Below, one piece after another: positions 47,930 to 61,448 of a stretch of DNA of 64,000 nt; the stretch's first letter is position 1; each line of letters begins with the position of its first letter. The position numbers were made by a program, and so were the translations under genes. Below the pieces are notes generated by a model. That model had not been told where the DNA came from. It ran no database searches and saw nothing but the letters and a program-made list of their open reading frames with translations. The stretch comes from Camellia lanceoleosa (taxonomy: Eukaryota > Streptophyta > Magnoliopsida > Ericales > Theaceae), in assembly GCA_025200525.1 (NCBI GenBank), contig CM045762.1:122827752-122891751 (forward strand). The letters are read 5' to 3'.

Positions 47930-48610
47930 TTTGTTAGTGACTAACGAATTGGTAGCCAAAAAGGAAATCAATATTTTTAGTGACTAAATATTTGGTAGCC
48001 ATAAAGAACCCAAAGAGTTTTGGTGATTAAAAAGTTAGTAGCTAAAAATAAATGAAGACTTTCCGCTACCAAATAGTTAGTAGCCAAAAATAAAATAAAA
48101 TGAAAAATAATTTTTTCGCTACTAAATTATTTAGTCCCTAAATGTTACACATTTTGTGACTAAAACTTATCTACGACTAAAATTTTTAGTCGCTGAAAAT
48201 CAAATTAATTTTATTCGAACACTTTTGGCGACTAAATATTTAGTCGCCAAAAGATACCCTTTGCCGACTAAGAAGACTTTAGTAGCCAAATGTTCACTTT
48301 TAGCGACTAATATTTTAGTCGCCAAAAGATACCCTTTGCCGACTAAGCAGATTTAGTAGCCAAATGTTCACTTTTGGCGACTAATATTTTAGTCGCCAAA
48401 AGATAACCTTTGCCGACTAAGCAGACTTTAGTAGCCAAAACGTTCACTTTCAGCGACCAAAAATATTTTAGTCGCCAATACTATCGCCGACAGAGTATAG
48501 GCGACGACTTTGGCGACCAAAAAAAGTAGTCGCTAATCACATTTGGCGACCAAAAATGGGGCTTTTGGCGACCAATATTTTGGTCGCCAAAAGTGTCATT
48601 TCCTGTAGTG
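47930..48610. repeat. right subterminal repeat array of CACTA-2
   Basis: TTTAGTCGCCAAAAG, GACTAA and TTAGTAGCCAAA words recur every 15-60 bases on both strands. The matching left array is at 28920-29600. In CACTA elements such arrays bind transposase. Confidence 0.85.
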
Positions 48611-49223
48611 TCTCCTTTTATAGAAGAATTAACCTGCAAATAAAAAAAATCTAATAAACAAATAATACAATAATAAAATATTTTATTATATATATAATTG
48701 TTGATTGTTGACGAGGGGTTGTGGGAGGCATGGCCGCCTCTCTTTCTTTCTCTTTTCCTTTCTTTTATTTTCTTTTGGTGCGTCTTTCCTAGGGTGTATA
48801 GTAATTTATTGTAACTTTATAATATAATAATATGTAAAATATTTAAAATCTATTATTTGGACTAATTTATTTATAAATATTAAAATATATAAAAAAAAAT
48901 ATAAAATTATATAAAATTATTAAATAATACAAATTAATAAGTTAATAAAATGTGTTTTAAAAGATTAAATGTATAATATTTAAGCTTTGATCACCCACTA
49001 ATTTCGTGTACAATTTAAGTTATAGAACTCGTTTGGGATGTGGGTTTATTTTTTTGATTTTTTTAGCTATTTTAGTCTGGAACTAAAAAGTTTCATTTAG
49101 GATAATTTTTTTTGATTTTTTTACTAACTTGTATGAGAAAAAAAAGTGATTCTTATTTAATTAAAATAACTTATTTTATTCCATATAAGTATTTTAGTCC
49201 AACATGTTGTCCCAAACAAAGCC
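48611..49223 (+). other. duplication unit 2 resumes after CACTA-2, no gene
   Basis: From tctccttttatagaagaatt the text follows unit 1 (19890-20520) closely: AT-rich, with ggtgcgtctttcc and the gatcacccactaattt block. It is upstream DNA of the reductase and holds no ORF. Confidence 0.75.
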
Positions 49224-49226
49224 TTA

Positions 49227-49510
49227 GTGGCCAAGTTTGGCATAACTTAAATAATACAAAAAGTCAAAAAGTCACTATCCTATTTAAGTCACATCATCTT
49301 GTTTAAATCACATCACATCTCTAACACATCACATTAAACCCAATCAATATAAGCCAATAAATTTGACTTATTGGCTTATATGGGTTGGATTTGGGTTGAG
49401 TTTGATGTGATGTGTTAGAGAGGTGATGTGATTTAAACAAGATGATGTGACTTAAATAGGATATTGACTTTTTGACTTTTTGTATTATTTAAGTTATGTC
49501 AAACTTGACC
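49227..49510. mobile_element. MITE family C, 284-bp foldback element
   Basis: The two arms (about 135 bp each) are almost complementary along their full length. The termini are GTGGCCAAGTTTGGCATAAC and gttatgtcaaacttgacc. The flanks are tta (49224-49226) and tta (49511-49513), as in Tourist/Harbinger MITEs. A transcript would form one long hairpin. Confidence 0.85.
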
Positions 49511-49533
49511 TTATAAACTAAACACACAATCTG

Positions 49534-49780
49534 TTTGGTGCAGCTTAAAAGCTGCTTATTTCATCTTTCAGTTTAATTTAAGATATTTTGATGTGTTTAG
49601 TTTAACTTATAACTTATAGCTTATAACTTTTTGAAAGTCAGAAATCAGTTAATTCTTTGAGTGGGACAAAAAATGCTTAATTTATAAGTCAAAAATCAAC
49701 TTATATTTATAATTATAAACTATAAGCTGTTTAGGCATAAATTATAAATACTTTTCTACAACTCTACTAAATAGAGGCAC
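49534..49780. mobile_element. MITE family A copy 3, decayed
   Basis: It matches the 23380 copy from ctgtttggtgcagcttaaaa to actctactaaatagaggc. The right terminus is eroded. Units 1 and 2 show the uninterrupted site (aaactaaac-ctctcac). Confidence 0.75.
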
Positions 49781-49888
49781 TCTCACTTTGGGCCGAAGCC
49801 CTCTCCTGCCTGGAGCTCTCTACCCGAGCTCTCTCCCTTCTTCTCCTCCTTCTCTCTTTTCCGCTTTTCTTCTTCTTTTATAGAAGAA

Positions 49889-50342
49889 GGAAAATGCCTG
49901 GTAGCTCGAAGCTACCAGGCTCGAAAATGGCTCGAGAGGAAGAGAGGGAGAGGGAGAGGGAGAGAAAGAGAGGGAGAGAAGAAAGAGAAGGGAGGGAGAG
50001 GAAGAAGGTCGGTGTCACAGCTCCCCGCCCCGCCGTCGTCGCAGCTCCCACCGTCGTCGTAGCTCCCGCCGCCACCTCTGCTTCCTCCTCCGTCGCAGTC
50101 ACTGATCGCCCAGCCTCCCCTCCTCTTCAAACCGGTTTTTATGGCCCCCTCCCCTCCCTCCTCCTCCTCCCTTCTCTTCTTCTCCCTTCTTCTTCTTCTT
50201 CTTCTTCTTCTTTGTTCTGCAAAACCAGGGAAGAAAGAAAAAAAAAAAAAAACAAAACAAAACAAAATCGACACCAAAACAACGTCGTTTTGATGTCGAG
50301 CCGCGTTTAGAGTCGCGACATTCGAACTACGTAGCATGATCG
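49889..50342. mobile_element. 454-bp GC-rich insertion with 9-bp duplication, Mutator-like?
   Basis: The flanks are atagaagaa (49880-49888) and atagaagaa (50343-50351), and units 1 and 2 have the site once, so the insertion is certain. A 9-bp duplication fits the Mutator superfamily, but no terminal inverted repeats are visible. Inside the left end is a perfect 11-bp inverted repeat (gcctggtagct / agctaccaggc, 49896-49920). The body is GA- then CTT-rich, with a GC-rich middle (gtcgtcgcagctcc). Near the right end is aacaacgtcgtttt. Open frames on both strands are low-complexity and probably not coding. Confidence 0.6.
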
Positions 50343-51083
50343 ATAGAAGAATTAACTTGCAAATAAAACAAACATAACAAATAAATAATGTAATAATAAA
50401 ATATTTTATTATATATATAATTGTTGATTGTTGATGAGGGGATGCGAGAGGCAGCTTTTCCTTTCTGTTCTTTTCTTTTCTTTTGGTGCGTCTTTTTGGA
50501 AAGTGCATGCACTTTATAATATAATAATGTATAAAATATATTATTTAAATTTATATATATATATAAACATTAAAATATATAAAAATATATAAAATTATTA
50601 AATAATATAAATTAATAAGCTAATAAAATATATTTTAAAAGATCAAATGTATAATATTTAAGCTTTGATCACACACTAATTTTGTGTACAATTTAAGTTA
50701 TAGAACTCGTTTGGGATGTTAGATGTGAGTTGAATTTTTAATTTTTTTTATTATTTTAGTTTAGGATTAAAAAGTCTTATTTAAAATAAATTTTTTAATT
50801 TTTTAAATTTTTGTGAGAAAAAAAATAAAATAATTCTTATGTAATTAAAATAATTTATTTTGTCCTATAAAACTATTTTAGCACAAAATGTTATCCCAAA
50901 CAAATCCTATCGTGTTCAAAATTTTCATCCTTAATTAGAAGGGTGCAACAATTAGAGATAGATGGGCCAAATACTAGCAATTGGATCCGGACCACAGCCT
51001 AGCCCGGAAAGTATGCGTAGGCGCTGACGTTAGCAGTCACACTAGTTTTTCCAGCACTCATCATACCTTCCTTCCTCCTCATC

Positions 51084-51090
51084 TATATAA
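51084..51090 (+). promoter_or_regulatory. TATA box of the reductase gene
   Basis: TATATAA lies about 100 bp before the start codon, in tctatataagttcacttc. A cttctcatcatcacacca leader and a GA repeat (51150-51181) lie between it and the ATG. The transcription start is expected near 51115; this is inferred from the usual 30-bp spacing. Confidence 0.7.
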
Positions 51091-51148
51091 GTTCACTTCT
51101 CATCATCACACCATCTCCATGCCATTACTACTGCTCTTTCACCATATC

Positions 51149-51183
<35 letters not shown>

Positions 51184-51185
51184 AA

Positions 51186-54404
<3,219 letters not shown>

Positions 54405-54662
54405 TAATAAATTCAAGCAGTCACATACATAGCTTCCTTGTTTGTTCCTTAAACTCTCTCTCTTTATGTCCTTTGGAGAGTTTCCTCAAATTCTGGTTTA
54501 GAGTATACGTGTGTTTTGTCTAAAAGCCAGTATGTTGGCTTGGGCTTCTTGAAAATTTTGAATCATCATATGTTTTGATTCAATGATAATAATACATGTT
54601 TGGTTAATTTGGCCACGGAGACTCTTGAGTGCAATTTTGTTGTTTGAGTTGTTAGGGAATCG

Positions 54663-55297
54663 TGTTGGGTATACCTCCTTATTGGAGTGTGGGACCCAAT
54701 GGGTTTAGAAAAAGAGTTTTAATTGGGCTTGGTTTAGTATAATATATTTTTATATATTATATTTAATTTGTGGAGGCCCAACCCAATTTGATTACAGCTA
54801 GGGTTTGATTACAAAACCTAGAATTAATAAGATATTAACTTATGTTCAACACACCAAAAACATGGAAAAGTGTGCGGCGGCTATTCTATCACATGACTTC
54901 GGAACAGTGCCAAAGATTTGGATTTTGATTCAATTCGGTTTTTGAAGCTCGGTTTTGAGGCATCTTTGGTTGGTGTTTGGTTCGTTATTTTGGATCTTAT
55001 TCAATTTTGGTTCTGAAGATTTTGGTTCATCTATTTGGTGAGGTCTTTCCTCTTGTTTATTTGTTGATTATTTGGAATTCACCTAAGGGTGGTTTGTGAG
55101 ACCATTAGTGTCTCGTTTGTAATCGTTTGGAACTTGTTTGGTTGATAGTGGAATCGGATTTCGATCCCGTGGACGTACCTCACATTGAGGGAACCACGTA
55201 AATTCTTGTGTTGCCTTTTGATTTATTTTTTTTCCGCATTAGTTTTTTGTTCCCATTGATTGATTTACTTGTGGAGAATTATCGATTTTCCCTAATA
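54663..55297 (+). repeat. 5' LTR of the Tork-like element
   Basis: 635 bp, TGTTGGG to CCTAATA (the 3' copy has TGTTAGG and CCTAACA). A TATA-like tataatatatttttat is near 54740. The partner copy is 59335-59970. Confidence 0.95.
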
Positions 55298-55299
55298 AC

Positions 55300-55311
55300 T
55301 GGTATCAGAGC
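55300..55311 (+). promoter_or_regulatory. primer-binding site, initiator tRNA-Met
   Basis: TGGTATCAGAGC, two bases after the LTR, is complementary to the 3' end of the initiator methionine tRNA, the normal primer of plant copia elements. Confidence 0.93.
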
Positions 55312-55348
55312 TTACGGTTTATTTGGATTTATTTATTTGTGTAAATCA

Positions 55349-58300
55349 ATGGAGGGGAATGTGGGTCGTATGTCTAGCTTCAATGGAAGCAATTGGGTAA
55401 CTTGGAAAACTAAAATGGAGGACTTATTATTTTGTAAAGACTTGTATGGACCCATTGAGGGTGATAGTGGTAGACCTGTTGATATGAAAGATGATGAGTG
55501 GAAGAGGCTTAATCGAAAAGCCGTTGGTGTTATCCGTCAATGGATTGATGACAGTGTGTTTCATCATGTTGCCACTGAGACTTCGGCACATGATTTATGG
55601 AAAAAATTAGAGAGTCTTTATGATAGAAAATCAGCCACAAATAAAGCTTTTCTGTTTCGTAAGTTGGTTAATTTAAAATATAAAGAGGGCAGCCCTATTC
55701 CGGAACATCTGAATGAAATAAAGAGTATCGTTAACCAACTTGCTTCTATGAAAATTATTTTTGATGATGAGTTGCAAGCTTTGATGCTACTTAGTTCCTT
55801 ACCCGAAAGTTGGGAGACTTTAGTTGTGACAGTTAGTAATTCAGCACCCGATGGAGTTGTCGCAATGGGCCAAGTCACTAGTAGCTTGTTGAATGAAGAA
55901 ACTAGAAGAAAATCAGCCGGTTCCTCTCATTCGGAAGCATTTGTTGTGAGAGGCCGAAGCAAAACAAGGGGGAGGAGTAAGACTCCTCATGGTCGTGATC
56001 AAAGCCGTGACAAGTCAAGAGATGGTTCTTTTTCAAAGAAAGACGTTGAGTGTTATTATTGCCATGAGAAAGGGCACATGAAGCGAGAATGCCGAAAGCT
56101 CAAGAATAAAGAGAAAAGGCGTGACAAAAGTGTGGATAAGAAGCAAGAAGACACAACAGCAGTTACTACCGATGATATCATGGTCGTTTGTGAAGATGAT
56201 TGTATCAATTTTGTGGGCCAAGAGAGTCATTGGGTGATTGATTCTGGTGCTTCTTTTCATGTGACTTCTCGAGTTGATTTCTTCACTACCTACACTGCAG
56301 AAGATTATGGTTCTGTTCGAATGGGTAATGAAGGTTTGTCCAAGATTATCGGCATGGGTGATGTTTGCTTGGAAACAAATTTGGGCTGCAAGTTGTTGCT
56401 TAAAGATGTGAGGCATGTTCCCGACATTCGTCTTAATTTGATCTCTACTGGGAAGCTAGATGATGAAGGCTTCAACAACAAATTTGGTGATGGAATATGG
56501 AAGCTCACAAAAGGTTCTTTGGTGGTGGCTAAGTGCAAGAAGACTCATACACTTTATTCGATGCAAGGGAAAATTTGTAAAGGTGTTGTCAATGCACTTG
56601 AAGATGATACTTCTACCGAATTGTGGCACAAGCGGCTTGGCCATATGAGTGAAAAGGGGCTGCAAGTATTGTTCAAGAAAGAGCTTCTACCCGGTTTGAA
56701 AGGTACACATCTTAAAACTTGTGTTCATTGTTTGGCAGGTAAACAACATAGAGTTTCTTTTCATAAAAATGTTGCTTCTAGGAAAGAAAAGGTTTTGGAG
56801 TTGATTCATTCGGATGTTTGTGGTCCTTTAAAAGTTAGAACACATGGTGGTGCACTTTATTTTGTTACTTTCATTGATGATTATTCAAGGAAAGTTTGGG
56901 CTTATCTACTAAAAACTAAAGATCAAGTTCTAGAAGTATTCAAGCATTTTCAGGCCATGGTTGAAAGAGAAACAGGACAGAAATTGAAGTGCATCCGAAC
57001 AGATAACGGTGGTGAATACATTGGGCCATTTGATGAGTATTGTCGCAGCCAAGGTATTCGGCATCAAAAGACAGTTAAGAAGACTCCTCAACAAAATGGC
57101 GTTGCTGAGAGGATGAACCGCACCATTGTGGAAAGAACAAGGTGTTTGCTTTCACAAGCTAAATTGCCAAGACCCTTTTGGGGTGAGGCAATGAGTACAG
57201 CGGTTGACTTGATCAATTTATCTCCTTGCTATCCTTTGAATGGTGATGTTCCTGAAAGAGTTTGGACTGACAAAGATGTGTCTTATGAGCACTTGAGAGT
57301 GTTTGGTTGCCGAGCTTTTGTTCACATTCCAAAGGATGAGAGGTCCAAGCTTGATAGTAAGTCAAGACAATGTATTTTTCTTGGCTATAGGCGTGATGAA
57401 TTCGGGTATAGATTATGGGATCCGGTCGACAAGAAAGTTATTCGAAGCCGTGATGTTGTGTTTCTTGAAGACCAAACAATTGAAGACTTTGGTAAAGGTG
57501 ATCAACCGGAGCCAAAAACTAGTGATCTCATTGACATGGATCCATCTCCTTCATCTCCAGTTGATGATGAAAATGGGGGAGATGTGCAGCCACCTATTGA
57601 AGATGTGGAGGATGATGCTAATCCTAATGAAGTTGAGCCAGAAATTGAGGAAGAGCATCCAACTCAAGAACCACCATCACAACTTGAGTTGAGAAAATCT
57701 ACAAGGGACCGACAACCTTCAAGAAAGTATCCTCCCAATGAATTTGTGTTGATTTCTGATCAAGGGGAGCCGGAGAGCTACCAAGAAGCAATTAAGCATG
57801 CAAAGAAAGATGATTGGAAAAAGGCCATGGAAGAGGAGATGAACTCCTTACTTGAAAATCACACTTATGATTTAGTGAAGTTGCCTAAAGGGAGGAAAAT
57901 TCTGAAAAATAAGTGGGTTTTCAAATTGAAGAATGATAGGAAGAATCTGAGGTACAAAGCACGTCTTGTAGTGAAAGGCTTTGGGCAAAAGAAAGGCATT
58001 GACTTTGACGAGATTTTCTCGCCGGTTGTGAAGATGTCTTCTATTCGGGTTGTACTTGGCATGGCTGCAAGTATGAACCTTGAAGTTGAACAACTTGATG
58101 TGAAGACCGCATTTCTTCACGGTGATCTTGAAGAAGAAATTTACATGGAGCAACCGGAAGGTTTTGTGGAAAAAGGGAAAGAGAAATTTGTTTGCAAATT
58201 GAAGAAAAGTTTGTATGGCCTCAAGCAAGCTCCACGGCAATGGTACAAAAAATTTGACTCTTTCATGATGAATAATGGTTTTTCTAAAACCACTTCGGAC

Positions 58301-59317
58301 CATTGTGTGTTTGTGAAAAATTTCCCGAATGGCAAATTTATTATTCTTTTGCTTTATGTTGATGACATGTTAATTGTGGGTCAAGATTCTACCATGATTA
58401 ACAAGTTGAAGTTGGAGTTGAACAAATCTTTTGCTATGAAAGATTTGGGGCCGGCAAAGCAAATACTTGGTATGAAAATTGTTCGTGATCGCAAAGAGGG
58501 ACTGATTTGGTTGTCTCAAGAGAGCTACATTGAGAAAGTTCTTGAGAGGTTCAACATGGATAAAGCAAAGCCGGTTGGTTGTCCACTTGCGGGTCACTTC
58601 AAACTTAGTTCGAATCAATGTCCTACAAGTGAGAAAGACAAAGAAGAGATGTTGAAAGTTCCTTATGCTTCAGCAGTTGGTTCTTTGATGTACGCCATGG
58701 TTTGTACAAGGCCGGATATTGCTCACGCCGTTGGTGTGGTGAGTCGTTTCTTTCTAATCCGGGTAAAGAACATTGGGCAACGGTAAAATGGATTCTAAGA
58801 TATCTTCGAGGACTTCAAGGTGTGTTTGTGTTTTGGGGATGGTAAACCGATGCTTGATGGGTTCATGATTCTCGACATGGTGGTGATGTTGATTCTAGGA
58901 AATCTACTTGAGGTATTTGATGACTTTTGCGAGGGCTGTGGCATGGCAATCTAAATTACAAAAATGTGTTGCTCTCTCAACTACCGGTTTGAATTTATTG
59001 CCATTACAGAAGCTTGCAAAGAAGAGTTATGGTTGAAGAAATTTTTGCAAGAGTTGGGTTTGAAGCAAGAAAGGTATGTGCTTTATTGTGATAGTCAAAG
59101 TGCTATTCACTTGAGTAAAAATTCTACCTTTCATTCGAGATCGAAACACATTGATGTGAGATACCATTGGATTCGTGATGTGTTAGATTCGAAATTGTTA
59201 CAACTGGAAAAGGTTCACACAGATGATAATATTTCAGATATGCTGACTAAGACTTTGTCAAGGGACAAACATTTAAAGTGTCGAACTTTGGCGGGTTTGG
59301 TTGATATCTCCACCTAA
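55349..59317 (+). pseudogene. gag-pol polyprotein of Tork-like copia, frameshifted in the 3' part
   Basis: The start MEGNVGRM (55349) is chosen over the GTG start in the LTR. Residue positions from that Met: UBN2-type gag 1-200; CCHC zinc knuckle CYYCHEKGHMKREC 235-248; protease D298 in VIDSGAS; pre-integrase zinc region with LWHKRLGHM near 425; integrase core D489, D552, E587; RVT_2 reverse transcriptase with YVDD at 1003-1006. The frame is open for 1,146 codons to TAA 58784-58786. An extra T near 58750 then shifts it, further small gaps follow near 58845 and 58985, and TGA 58909-58911 stands in the normal frame. RNase H resumes at 58964-59317 with LYCDSQSAIHLS and KHIDVRYHWIRD. RNase H is therefore lost. 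Confidence 0.93.
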
Positions 59318-59334
59318 GTCGGTAGGGGGAGAAT

Positions 59335-59970
59335 TGTTAGGTATACCTCCTTATTGGAGTGTGGGACCCAATGGGTTTAGAAAAAGAGTTTTAATTGGGC
59401 TTGGTTTAGTATAATATATTTTTATATATTATATTTAATTTGTGGAGGCCCAACCCAATTTGATTACAGCTAGGGTTTGATTACAAAACCTAGAATTAAT
59501 AAGATATTAACTTATGTTCAACACACCAAAAACATGGAAAAGTGTGCGGCGGCTATTCTATCACATGACTTCGGAACAGTGCCAAAGATTTGGATTTTGA
59601 TTCAATTCGGTTTTTGAAGCTCGGTTTTGAGGCATCTTTGGTTGGTGTTTGGTTCGTTATTTTGGATCTTATTCAATTTTGGTTCTGAAGATTTTGGTTC
59701 ATCTATTTGGTGAGGTCTTTCCTCTTGTTTATTTGTTGATTATTTGGAATTCACCTAAGGGTGGTTTGTGAGACCATTAGTGTCTCGTTTGTAATCGTTT
59801 GGAACTTGTTTGGTTGATATAGTGGAATCGGATTTCGATCCCGTGGACGTACCTCACATTGAGGGAACCACGTAAATTCTTGTGTTGCCTTTTGATTTAT
59901 TTTTTTTCCGCATTAGTTTTTATTCCCATTGATTGATTTACTTGTGGGGAATTATCGATTTTCCCTAACA
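59335..59970 (+). repeat. 3' LTR of the Tork-like element
   Basis: 636 bp, TGTTAGG to CCTAACA. Compared with the 5' LTR it has a 2-bp insertion (gatatagtgg versus gatagtgg) and a one-base shorter T run (near 59920). Confidence 0.95.
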
Positions 59971-60262
59971 AATCGGGGAGTCTATAAGCGCACAACAATA
60001 TTGGCTCAATCCAACAGGAAGAAACTCGGAAGAAATTCTAGAGTCCATATCAAGGTTTAACATACATTATTTGAAACTCATATACACTTAAAAGCTTAAG
60101 CCTATAAGTGGAGAGCCTATCTAATGTATATTAAAACCCGTCTTTTTTACTCTTTATCCAATGTGTGACTCTACCTTTACAAATGGTCCAACAACCTCCA
60201 CCATATGTGAGAACCAAACATTGTATCCGATGTGTGACTCTACCTTCACACATGCTCTAACA

Positions 60263-60677
60263 ATGTAAGCCACCATACTCCATCGAGAGTCATGTTATGT
60301 GTGAACCAAACAATAAACATTGGGCCTCTCCTTACTCCTCGTCGCAAGTTCATTATAAATCATACATGCTTCCCTATTGAGAGCCATGTTATGTGTGAAC
60401 CAAACATTGGGCCTCACCTTACTCCCCCTCAAATCTTGATTTATCATCTGCAAGTTTATCATAGATGATACGCACTCCCCCTTAATCATGCAAACCCGAG
60501 TCCACCAACATCGATGCTCCAGGAGAGTCCGCCCATAGATCGTCTACTATTAGCTCTGACACTAGTTGTTAGGAAATCAAAGAACCCTTAAGAGCACAGC
60601 AATATTGGCCAATCTAACAGAGAGAAGCTCCAGGAGAGTTCGTCCATTGATCGTCTACTATTAGCTCTGATACCAGT
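60263..60677 (-). other. TRIM interior and primer-site duplication, non-coding
   Basis: Two direct copies of gctccaggagagt followed by cg(c)cca-gatcgtctacta and a primer-site-like end occur here (60507-60570, 60617-60681). The left copy's primer site is altered (ctgacactag versus ctgataccag). This gives an extra short LTR-edge-like piece (60568-60616), as after a template switch. The phrase gtgtgaaccaaaca recurs at 60299 and 60395. Confidence 0.65.
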
Positions 60678-61068
60678 TGTTATCGGCCAATATAACAAAG
60701 AGAAATTCTAGAGTCCACAGACGCCATACCAAGGCCCAACATACATTATTTGAAACTCATACCTACTTAAAAGTTTAAGCTTATAAGTGGATAATTCATC
60801 TAATGTATATTAAGACCCATCTTTTTGACTTTTTATCCGATGTGGTACTCTACCTTCACATTTGCTTTAACATGAATTACAAAAAAAGTAAATAAAACAT
60901 TTTTGAAGTCAACCATTTTTACTCACAAGGCTGAAAATAAATTTTGTTTAAAAAATTGGTAAATTATTTATTTATTTAAGTAGACACTACTTGAAATATT
61001 TAAAAAACCCAAAAATGAATGTTATAGATAGGGGGGAGAGAGTGAGAGAGAAGCACTTGAACGCAATT

Positions 61069-61448
61069 TTGGAGATGTTGTTGTGCCTTAAGGCACATTA
61101 ACCTGTTGTGATGGTCTATAGGGCCCAATATTGAGACTATTTTGATTATTTGAACTGTTTATATTATAAGATTCGTCGAGTAGATCATCTATGAAAAAAA
61201 TCTGATTAATTAAACATTTGTAGCCACATACCAATATCACATTAAAAAAAAAAAAAAAAAAAAATTAGCAAACAAGATTTTTATAATAGACTATTTGTTT
61301 TTTAGTTCCTGATCATATGGCTATGAATGTTCGATTACTCTACTTGATGAACCCTATGAACAATTTGAATTATCGAAATAAGCTTATGATTGACTCCCAT
61401 GAAGGGTCACAATAGACTGTTGTGACTTAAGTCACAACAACATCCCCA
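61069..61448. mobile_element. degenerate foldback element, about 380 bp
   Basis: The ends ggagatgttgttgtgcctta and taagtcacaacaacatcccc are inverted repeats. Partial complementarity continues inward (gtagatcatctatga against tcatatggctatgaat). No clear target duplication; the family is unknown. Confidence 0.6.

Larger units (their letters stand above)
28902..48610. mobile_element. CACTA-2, 19.7-kb En/Spm-type transposon with nested elements
   Basis: The left end is CACTACAAGAAAAAG; the right end is tttcctgtagtg, its inverted match. The flanks are tct (28899-28901) and tct (48611-48613), an exact 3-bp duplication, and duplication unit 1 (19880-19905) shows the empty site. Both ends have long subterminal arrays (28920-29600; 47930-48600) of TTTAGTCGCCAAA, TTTGGCGACTAA and GGTAGCCGAATG. 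Nested inside are TRTAACG copy 2, CACTA-3 and its Helitron, and exon fragments at 46837-47556. No transposase domain is readable, so it is probably non-autonomous. Confidence 0.88.
22876..49223 (+). repeat. tandem duplication unit 2, expanded by nested insertions
   Basis: Unit 2 restarts at 22876 and can be followed piecewise: 22876-22951, 23242-23277, 27796-28901 and 48611-49223. The gaps are a MITE, a LINE and the 19.7-kb CACTA-2. The remaining unit sequence is about 1.8 kb and keeps the order of unit 1. It ends near 49223 (caaacaaagcc), where unit 3 begins. A small tandem repeat (gttatcaggt, four to five copies, 28512-28552) is private to this unit. Confidence 0.78.
49511..51185 (+). repeat. 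duplication unit 3, immediate upstream region of the reductase
   Basis: The sequence restarts at the point matching 19793 of unit 1 (ttataaactaaac) and runs with it to the reductase leader. Private insertions are a MITE A copy (49534-49780) and a 454-bp segment (49889-50342). Without them it is about 970 bp. The part 50925-51150 is almost the same as 20540-20769. Confidence 0.8.
54663..59970 (+). mobile_element. Ty1/copia retrotransposon, Tork/Tnt1-like, 5.3 kb, recent
   Basis: The full structure is present: 5' LTR 54663-55297, tRNA-Met primer site (55300-55311), gag-pol, polypurine tract (gtaggggga, 59322-59330), 3' LTR 59335-59970. The flanks are aatcg (54658-54662) and aatcg (59971-59975), an exact 5-bp duplication. 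By eye the LTRs differ at about four substitutions and two small indels in 635 bp, so insertion was recent. It landed 13 bp inside the left LTR of the TRIM element. Its pol gene is broken near the 3' end. Confidence 0.95.
54650..60872 (-). mobile_element. TRIM-like miniature retrotransposon, split by Tork element
   Basis: Left LTR: 54650-54662 plus 59976-60262. Right LTR: 60678-60872 (195 bp). Both begin TGTTA and end AACA and share acttaaaag(t/c)ttaagc, taagtgga and tatattaa. Next to the right LTR, on the minus strand, is TGGTATCAGAGC (60664-60675), the initiator-methionine tRNA primer site, so the 5' end is on the right. The roughly 415-bp interior has no coding capacity and contains a partial duplication of the primer-site region (60507-60570 and 60617-60681). 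The flanks are tgagt and tgaat, 4 of 5 alike. Confidence 0.75.

Noticed and set aside
49894..50508. Open frames of 138 (+) and 198 (-) codons
   Set aside because: Both are low-complexity products of GA and CTT repeats in the 454-bp insertion; the minus-strand one runs out of the insertion into AT-rich flank.
55208..55348. N-terminal extension of the copia polyprotein
   Set aside because: It starts at a GTG inside the 5' LTR and covers the primer-binding site; the ATG at 55349 matches normal gag starts.
54650..60872. Cassandra-type TRIM with a 5S rRNA-like LTR
   Set aside because: No 5S A-box/C-box region was seen in either LTR.
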